Shown here: positions 57,204-64,000 of the stretch, one piece after another
How positions within the stretch are numbered: position 1 is the first letter of the stretch
How the letters are laid out: every line of letters starts with the position of its first letter
Source: Nilaparvata lugens
Taxonomy: Eukaryota; Arthropoda; Insecta; Hemiptera; Delphacidae
Reading direction: 5' to 3'
Length of the DNA: 64,000 nt
NCBI RefSeq assembly: GCF_014356525.2
Contig: NC_052506.1
Location: forward strand, 19,309,916-19,373,915
The notes under the pieces: model-generated
The model's database searches: none
Told to the model about the DNA's origin: nothing
The model's input: only the letters and a program-made list of their open reading frames with translations
Made by a program: the position numbers and the translations under genes

Positions 57204-57486
57204 ACCGTAAAATGGGGTTACATTGCTCCACTTTTTTCTTGATTTTTCAGTTTTTTGTTGCTATTTTAGTTATGATTCTTTTTTATTATTATGTTCGACA
57301 TATATCATAAATATAATGTATTAGTTACTAACATTCATTGTTATTTTCAATAAATTTCCATGGTGACCTATTTTACATATTTTTAATAGTTGGAGCAAAG
57401 TTTCCCATAGGGGGAGGATACTTTGCTCCACTTGCTTGAATCCATTCAAAACTCATGTTAAATGAAGGCTGGGGCAAAGTAAGACA

Positions 57487-57656
57487 ACAATATGTATTCC
57501 AGAACATGAAAATGTAACTATAGAATCATTATAGAACAGAAATATTATTCCCAAACACTAATTAGTAGAGTAAAACTTCAATATGTATTTCAGAACATAA
57601 AAATGTAACCATAGAAACATTATAGAAAAGAAATATTATTCCCAAAGACTGATTAG
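57487..57656 (+). repeat. 91-bp tandem duplication at the 3' end of the pogo gene
   Basis: CAATATGTATTCCAGAACAT at 57487 and CAATATGTATTTCAGAACAT at 57578 start two similar blocks, both ending with ATTATTCCCAAA and ATTAG. The right block contains the last seven codons of the transposase, so the duplication copied the CDS end into the 3' UTR. Confidence 0.75.
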
Positions 57657-59496
57657 TTCGGGAATGTTGTAAAATCCTCTTTTTGATACTAGTTTTGGCT
57701 CTTTGCAATGACCTATGACATCATCCCAGTCATACTCATGTAAATCTGGCTTATCAGGCCACTTCCACGATTTCAAAGATTTCTGCATTGCAGATATTTC
57801 AACACTCTTCTCATCAAACTTGATAATTTTTCCTGAAAAGTATTCTCCTTCATAAAGGAATATTACATATTCACCAATTTTTTTTTCTACTTTATCAAGT
57901 GACAGAAGATCCTCAAAAGTCTTTTTTACTGAACTCAACAAATCCAAATTCTTCTCGACTTCTACATCTTTTTCAGCCTCTACTATCTCATATTCCATTA
58001 AGTCACAATCTTCATCTTCAGATAGCATTACATCCAGAGGAGAAGGCTTTTTCTTCAGCTTCAGCTTAACAGCATTAAAATTGTGCTCCCTTTTGTTACC
58101 AGCATTAACCTTATTAATTCTTCCAGAATATCCTGATGGCGATGATGGTTTTTGTCGATTAGCAAGGTCTTCAACAGCAACACTTTTACCTGGCGCAATA
58201 TCCAGCTTCTTCCTCTTTGAGATCTTTGGCTGTGTAGGATCATTTCTCTTTGCATTCAATGAATCCAAGAATGAGACATCTATTTCTGTAGTCGGTATGA
58301 TTGATGTCCTAGGCACTCTTTCCAATAGTGGATTCACATCTAGTGGGTAAATACCACACTTTTTGAAACCTGATATGAGATTTTCTTTTTGATTTGGCTC
58401 AATTGCCTCAAGAAGTTTTTTTAACAATGAAGGGAAATACTGCTTTTCTAAGCATGTACTCCTGCTCCCCCAAGCAGTCTCTTTGAATTCCTTTAATATT
58501 TTTCGCCAAGCTTGTTTCATGGGATGAAAGAAAGTAACATCCAATGGCTGGGTGATGTGAGTACTGTTGGCAGGAATACAAATGAAGCAAATGTCATTTT
58601 CTTGGCAGAGTTGAAGTATTTTTACAGAAAAATGAGAGGATAAATTATCACAAATGATCACTTTCTTTCCTTGAAACTTTTTAAGTCTAGGTAGCAGGAG
58701 ACATTCAAAACAATCTTCAAAAGTACTTGATTCAAACCATCCACTTGATGTAACACTGTATCTACACCCCAAAGGTCCATTCTCTATCCATGTGTTCCAC
58801 AGATGAGAAGCTTTATATGCAACATATGGTGGCAGAAATTCACCAGCTGCACTACCACAAAACATTAATGATATGCTACTCTTAGATGAGTTACACATTT
58901 TTTTCAGGATATTTAGAACCTCTTTTAACAATTACTCTTTTTTGCCCTGGATTGTCAGTTAGGTTGGATTCGTCAAAATTCCAAATGTTTTCTGGAGGAA
59001 CGTCTTTAACACTTTCTCCAAGACTACTGATGTAACTTTGAAGAACTTCTGCATTTACAGATGCTCGAATACGCTTGATGTTTGTTGCAAACCTTGTTGT
59101 CAGCTCTGGATGACGCTTTAGGAAGGTCCTTACCCACTCTATACCAGGAATGTTGTTTTTGAATCGACTTACTGTACGGCCAGTTCTTGTAAGATAAGTT
59201 TTCACAATCATTCGAAGGTCCAGCTGATCAAGTGGAAAACCATAATCACTGAATTGCAAGATGCACTTCACAAAATGTTTTTATTTATCAAAAGAAAAAA
59301 ATTGTGGAAAACCTGGTGGATTTCCATCACTTTTCAACTTATTGACAATTGTTCTTCTAGGTATATTGCATTTTTCTGCAGCCTGTCTTTGTGTCAGTTT
59401 CCCAGAGCGAATGGCATTCAGGCAGTTTTCCAGATGGTCCTTAGTGTAGTCTGCATACCTTCTGGATCCAGGAATCCTTTTATACACTCGTGGCAT
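57636..59496 (-). pseudogene. Pogo-like transposase with C-terminal Tudor-like domain
   Basis: From ATG 59496 (MPRVYKRIPGSR) come a psq-type helix-turn-helix (KLTQRQAAEKCNIPRRTIVN), a CENP-B-type region (GIEWVRTFLKRHPELTTRFA), then the DDE domain with IWNFDESNLTDNPGQKR (first Asp), KVIICDNLSSHFS (second Asp) and IPANSTHITQPLDVTFFHPM (third Asp). A Lys/acidic linker follows and a terminal domain with GEYVIFLYEGEYFSGKI and KSWKWPDKPDLHEYDWDDV, seen in arthropod pogo-like proteins. Defects: an in-frame TAA at about 59279 and one frameshift in an A7 run near 58910. Total about 615 codons. Confidence 0.8.
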
Positions 59497-59919
59497 CTGA
59501 AAATAAGAACAAAACATAAGAAAACATCTAACAGAATTAGAGATAAGGAGGAGGTGATATAGAAGGAGAAGGGGGTAGGTGAATAGTTGTTTAATTGTTT
59601 CCTTTCTGTATTAATTTAAATTGAAATTTCAGCAATAGGTGTAGGCAAGTGTAGTCATCTATCATTAGTCTCATACATCAAAGAATTGGTCTTCCAAATC
59701 AATTTCATTCCACAATGTACCCATATATTTTGTATATAATTATTAATATGCAAAAATTAACTTAATGTCCAATATGTGCATTGCTTTATGGGGATACTTT
59801 GCTCCAAATCAATGGTGCAAAGTATCCCCACATTATTATTCTGGGGATTCTTTGCTCCAGAAATATTGGAGCAAAGAATCCCCAAAGTGGTGCAAAGTAA
59901 CCTCACTTTTGAATGTAAT

Positions 59920-60105
59920 ATCTTTTCTTGGATAATAATACAGGATGTCTATAAAAGAACTCCGGGGTTTTAAGACAAAATATTTTAATAAACTAAAAAA
60001 CGTACATACATGTTTTTACATGATTAGAAAGCCTATATTTTCAAAATTTTTTAACAACTTAGTAAAGTTCAATGTGAGCTCCGTGAGTGGCATGGCACTC
60101 ATTTG
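59920..60105 (-). mobile_element. 3' remnant of a mariner-like element
   Basis: ACAGGATGTCTATAAAAGAA at 59941 is a typical outer end of an insect mariner-like lineage. Coding resumes on the minus strand as ECHATHGAHIELY with a stop at 60059, like the C-termini of those transposases (GAHIEHL). It fuses in frame to the Gypsy gag ORF near 60105. Confidence 0.55.
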
Positions 60106-61191
60106 ACTGATTCCTATCTTGATTTTCTTGATTGTTTTGATTTTTGTTCACCCTATATTCATCTAATAAACTGAATGCATCCAACACCTTAATAAATTCT
60201 TCTGCATTCTTTACATTCCTAACAATTGCAGTGGTAATTATATTTTCATTGTAATGATTTTTCAACATTTCAAAAATTGTGTCTTTGTCAATAGCCGGAA
60301 TTAAATTTTTACAGATATTAAATTTGGAAATAAAATATTCACTTAAAGTTAACTTACTACCAATGACATATTTTCCAAATTGAAGTTCTTGTCGTGCTTT
60401 CTTCTGGATGTCTTGCGACCACATCTTCGAGATCAATTTGTTTTTGAAGCTTCCAAAACTGTCAATATCGGTTTTTACAAAATCCCACCATTCTTGTTGC
60501 TGATAAGTTTTATTCAAATTATTGTCCAAAATACTTTTTATTTTTCCCCATTCAGTAATATGGTTACGAGATAAATATTCAGTTAAGCTATTGATGAAGT
60601 TCATAGGATTTCTCCTGTCAATTGACATTTGAAATTCGTATTTGTCAGAAGGAAAGCAATTATTTATTTGCGGTACAAAGTTCGCTTGTGATGAGATTCT
60701 TTTCTGTAATTTATTAACTGTAATTATTTATTTGCGGTACAAAGTTCGCTTGTGATGAGATTCTTTTCTGTAATTTATTAACTGTTTCACTGTTTTTCTC
60801 TACATTCAACTGTAAGGTACTGACCTTGACAGCTTCTTCGTTCTGCCTAACTTCCAAAATATTCAGATTCTTAGTGATCCTATCTTCTAAATTGATTTGC
60901 ATGGTTGATTGTTTGTGGACACTAGCCCTAACATTTTCCATCTCTTCATTAATATTATTAATTTTATCTTTCAATTGACTTGTATTATTGTTCATTGTTT
61001 CGGTTACCTGTTCTACTTGTACTTCAAGTTTTTTAGTTTTGACCTGCATTTCTTTGATTTCTTTGTTATTTTTCATACAGTATTGATCTAACCTACTTTC
61101 TTGTTTTGTAATTTTGTTGTCTAGTTCTGACCTAACCTTTTCAATTTTCTTGTCCTGGCATTCAACTTTCTGATTTATTGTTTGAAATATT
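60106..61191 (-). pseudogene. Ty3/Gypsy Gag
   Basis: A Lys/Glu/Gln-rich coiled coil (61076-60800: KTKKLEVQVEQVTETMNNN, KDKINNINEEMENV) leads to ISSQANFVPQINN. After a 64-bp tandem duplication that breaks the frame comes the capsid-like part from 60628 (MSIDRRNPMNFINSLTEYLS, QQQEWWDFVKTDIDSFGSFK, LSEYFISKFNICKNL) and an Asn/Gln-rich tail. The matrix-to-capsid layout fits Gypsy Gag. The 5' start is lost in the assembly gap; any zinc knuckle would be replaced by the mariner remnant. It is the partner of the Pol at 54598-57203. Confidence 0.65.
60658..60785 (+). repeat. 64-bp tandem duplication inside gag
   Basis: TTATTTGCGGTACAAAGTTC and its following 44 bases are repeated exactly (period 64). 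Because 64 is not a multiple of three, the duplication shifts the frame and ends the upstream reading at INNYS. Exact identity means it is recent or an assembly error. Confidence 0.85.
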
Positions 61192-61291
61192 NNNNNNNNN
61201 NNNNNNNNNNNNNNNNNNNNNNNNNNNNNNNNNNNNNNNNNNNNNNNNNNNNNNNNNNNNNNNNNNNNNNNNNNNNNNNNNNNNNNNNNNN
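61192..61291. other. Assembly gap (100 N)
   Basis: Exactly 100 N, a conventional length for a scaffold gap of unknown size. Sequence on the right may not be physically adjacent. Confidence 0.99.
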
Positions 61292-61352
61292 TGAGGAAGA
61301 ATTTAATATGATGAGCTAGGATAGTAGGTTATGTGAAGGACAATGTTAGAGG

Positions 61353-61547
61353 CTATAGTGAGGTCCACGTTATAATGACAGTATTTGATCAACTTGGTTT
61401 TGCTATCCTTGTCTATCATTCGACAAAGCCACAACGTTGCCAATTATGTTTCTGACAGTGTAGAAATATAATTAATCAATGCAGAGAATCGGCATCGCTA
61501 TTCTTCTATCTTTATCTACTGCCATTATAACGTGGACCTCACTATAG
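61353..61547. mobile_element. 195-bp mariner-type MITE
   Basis: CTATAGTGAGGTCCACGTTA with TAATG (61353-61377) is mirrored at 61523-61547. TA lies at both outer ends, as expected for a Tc1/mariner target. No ORF inside. Confidence 0.8.
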
Positions 61548-61745
61548 GGTGAAATGAAAAAAAATTGCAAGATCAAAATAAAATTTAGAGACACAGTAGG
61601 AGGTGAGGACAGGAAAGCGAATCAGAATGAAAGGGAAAATGAGATGAGACAGATAAAACAGAAGAAGAGAGAGAGGAGGAGATATGTATTCGAAGAAGCC
61701 GGCGAAGAGGAAGAGAAACAGACGAAATAGACAAAGAAAATCAGA
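61548..61745. other. Purine-rich spacer
   Basis: A strongly purine-rich plus strand (for example AGAAGAAGAGAGAGAGGAGGAG near 61660) without a gene. It joins abruptly to the satellite at about 61748. Confidence 0.5.
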
Positions 61746-61747
61746 AA

Positions 61748-63920
61748 GTTATAGCGGTTTTAGCCTTACTACAATTAAAATTCATCAAGTTCTCTTTTTT
61801 AAATAAACATATGAATAATTCACGTGAATTTACATCAATCATATGTCAATTATGAAACGTATATTATATGTAAATGGTTTACTTCCAGTATACATTCAAT
61901 TTATACACGAATAGGCCATAAAATCGCTATGAAACAATGAAAAATCAGAAACATAGCGGTTTTAGCCTCACTACAATTAAAATTCATCAACAACTTATTT
62001 TTAAATAACCGTATCTATAATTTATGTGAATTTACATAATTATATGTCAATTATGAGACGTTTATAATATGTAAATGATTTACTTTCAGTATACATTCGA
62101 TTTATTAAGAAATAGGCTATGAAATCACTTATTTTAATCAAGAATCAGTAGCCCAATTTTTTTAGCTCAACTATAACTAGAATTCATCAAGTTCTTTTTT
62201 GAATACTTGAATGTATATTGTATGTAAATATACATAAATAATAGGTCAATTCTGGAAAGTATAATCCATGTAAATCATTTACTTTCAGTAAACATTCAAT
62301 TTATTCACGAATAGTCTATGAAATTGCTATGAAACAATGAAAAATCATTAACACAACGGTTTTAGCCTTACTACAATTGCAATTCATCAAGTTCTCTTTT
62401 TAAAACAAGCATATATATTATAATTCACGTGAATTTACATAAATCATATGTCAATTATGAGACGTATATTATATGTAAATGATTTACTTTCAGTATACAT
62501 TCAATTTATCGATGAATAGGCCATAAAATAGCTATGAAACAATGAAAAATCAGTAACATAGCGGTTTTAGCCCTACTACAATTAAAATTCATCAAGAACT
62601 TATTTTTAAATAATCATATCTATAATTTATGTGAATTTACATAGATTATATATCAATTATGAGACGTATATTATATGTAAATGATTTACTTCCAGTATAC
62701 ATTCAATTATTCACGAATAGTCTATGAAATTGCTATGAAACAATGAAAAATCAGTAACATAGCGGTTTTACCCTTACTACAATTAAAATTCATCAAGAAC
62801 TCATTTTTAAATAATCATATCTATAATTTATGTAAATTTACATATATTATATGTCAATTATGAGACGTATATTATATGTAAATGATTTACTTCCAGTATA
62901 CATTCAATTTATTCACGAATAGTCTATGAAATTGCTATGAAACAATGAAAAATCAGTAACATAGCGGTTTTACCCTTACTACAATTAAAATTCATCAAGA
63001 ACTCATTTTTAAATAATCATATCTATAATTTATGTAAATTTACATATATTATATGTCAATTATGAGACGTATATTATATGTAATGATTTACTTCCAGTAT
63101 ACATTCATTTATTCACGAATAGTCTATGAAATTGCTATGAAACAATGAAAAATCAGTAACATAGCGGTTTTACCCTTACTACAATTAAAATTCATCAAGA
63201 ACTCATTTTTAAATAATCATATCTATAATTTATGTAAATTTACATATTATATGTCAATTATGAGACGTATATTTTATGTAAATCGTTTACTTCCAGTATA
63301 CATTCAATTCATTCACGAATAGGCTATAAAATTGCTATGAAACAATGAAAAATCAGTAACATAGCGGTTTTAGCCTTATTGCAATTAAAATTCATCAAGA
63401 ACTCATTTTTAAATAATCATATCTATAATTTATGTAAATTTACATATATTATATGTCAATTATGAGACGTATATTATATGTAAATGATTTACTTTCAGTA
63501 TACATTCAATTTATTGAGAAATAGCGGCCATGAAACCACTTTTATTAAAAAAAAATTAGTTGCCCAATTCTTTCAGCTCAACTACAACTAGAATTCATTA
63601 AGTTCTTTTTTGAATACTTGAATGTATATTTTACCTCAATATACATAAAAAATATATCAATTCTGTTAAGTATATTTTATGTAAATAATTTACTTTTAGT
63701 AACTTATACATTCATTTTATTGACGAATTGGCCATAAAATCACTTCAATTCAGTCAAATATCAGTGACACAGCCATTTAAGCTCAACTCCATAAAAAATT
63801 AATTAAGTTTTTAATCTTAAAATTTTCATGTATAATATATGTAAACTATACGTATTTTAAAATACTTGACATAGTTTACCAAGATTGACCTAAAAAATAG
63901 TATTATATACGTGGTGTGCT
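61748..63920. repeat. ~200-bp satellite array, second copy, about eleven units
   Basis: Units with AGCGGTTTTA start at 61755, 61957, about 62150 (diverged), 62357, 62560, 62762, 62963, 63163 and 63363, followed by the same two diverged end units as in the first array. The order of variant units matches 30341-32119, but the TACCC-type unit is present three times against once. Two added units best explain the length difference. Confidence 0.85.
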
Positions 63921-64000
63921 GACTGGGTTGGATTTCAAGGTCATCAATCTTTCATCTTTTCTCACTTGCTATTCTCTCAGTTCTTCGAACAATTCTTGGT
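63900..64000 (-). mobile_element. Right end of the TIR insertion plus MADF/BESS flank, second copy
   Basis: ACGTGGTGTGCTGACTGGG ends at 63927 exactly as at 32119, followed by the same host sequence TTGGATTTCAAGGTCATCAA and onward to the window end. No difference from 32120-32192 was seen. Confidence 0.8.

Larger units (their letters stand above)
57207..59911 (-). mobile_element. Pogo-like DNA transposon inserted in the Gypsy element
   Basis: The ends CGTAAAATGGGGTTACATTG (57207) and, on the minus strand at about 59910, CAAAAGTGAGGTTACTTTGC are imperfect inverted repeats. Both flanks carry further subterminal copies of GGGGATACTTTGCTCCA-like words (57417-57433, 59792-59880). TA precedes the left end. 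The interior holds a full pogo-type transposase gene on the minus strand. It separates the Gypsy protease from the gag side. Confidence 0.75.

Overview
The window looks like a repeat-dense, AT-rich piece of insect nuclear genome, most likely from a hemipteran and plausibly a delphacid planthopper. The grounds are intron-bearing coding exons with GT-AG sites, arthropod transposon families on both strands, and a dispersed motif (ACTAGTAGTTCTGTGAACAG) that I associate with planthopper sequences. The species is inferred, not proven. I see no tRNA, rRNA, CRISPR array or bacterial operon. A 100-N scaffold gap lies at 61192-61291.

Layout. 1-2660: AT-rich DNA with a hairpin MITE and a possible first exon (1701-1710). 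2662-9548: two consecutive CR1/L2-type LINEs lying between the ends of a DNA transposon. 9907-10767: a foldback element with about 210-bp inverted repeats. 11577-12353: a 5'-truncated LINE with a visible 14-bp target-site duplication. 12659-14729: a duplicated exon-like segment, one copy broken and one open. 16291-20350: a mariner-like pseudogene and two piggyBac-like relics, one containing the 3' end of a Jockey-like LINE. 20690-21246: an inverted-repeat element.

21432-37325: a MADF/BESS-type gene family is present as several fragments. One copy is split by a 10,182-bp insertion (21938-32119) with near-identical terminal inverted repeats and a 2-bp target duplication; two paralogous copies preserve the empty site. 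Inside the insertion are a full-length mariner transposase ORF, a spliced DUF4806-domain gene on the minus strand, several MITEs, minisatellites and a satellite of about 200 bp per unit. 33640-36870 holds a LINE relic with a Ulp1-like protease, zinc fingers and a Myb-like domain, interrupted by a Merlin (IS1595-like) transposon.

37488-49373: a piggyBac pseudogene, a gag/LINE-ORF1 chimera, a second Merlin relic, a LINE ORF1 and a mariner fragment. A 3.2-kb block (38609-41853) recurs almost identically at 46128-49373. 49374-53390 is AT-rich without recognisable genes. 53396-61191: a DUF7869-domain relic adjoins a Ty3/Gypsy element (gag, protease, RT, RNase H, integrase) into which a pogo-like transposon and a mariner remnant have inserted. 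After the gap come a MITE, a second, longer copy of the 200-bp satellite, and the same MADF/BESS junction as at 32119.

Almost every coding stretch belongs to a mobile element. The exceptions that could be cellular genes are the DUF4806 gene, the MADF/BESS fragments and the low-confidence gene spanning 1701-14729.
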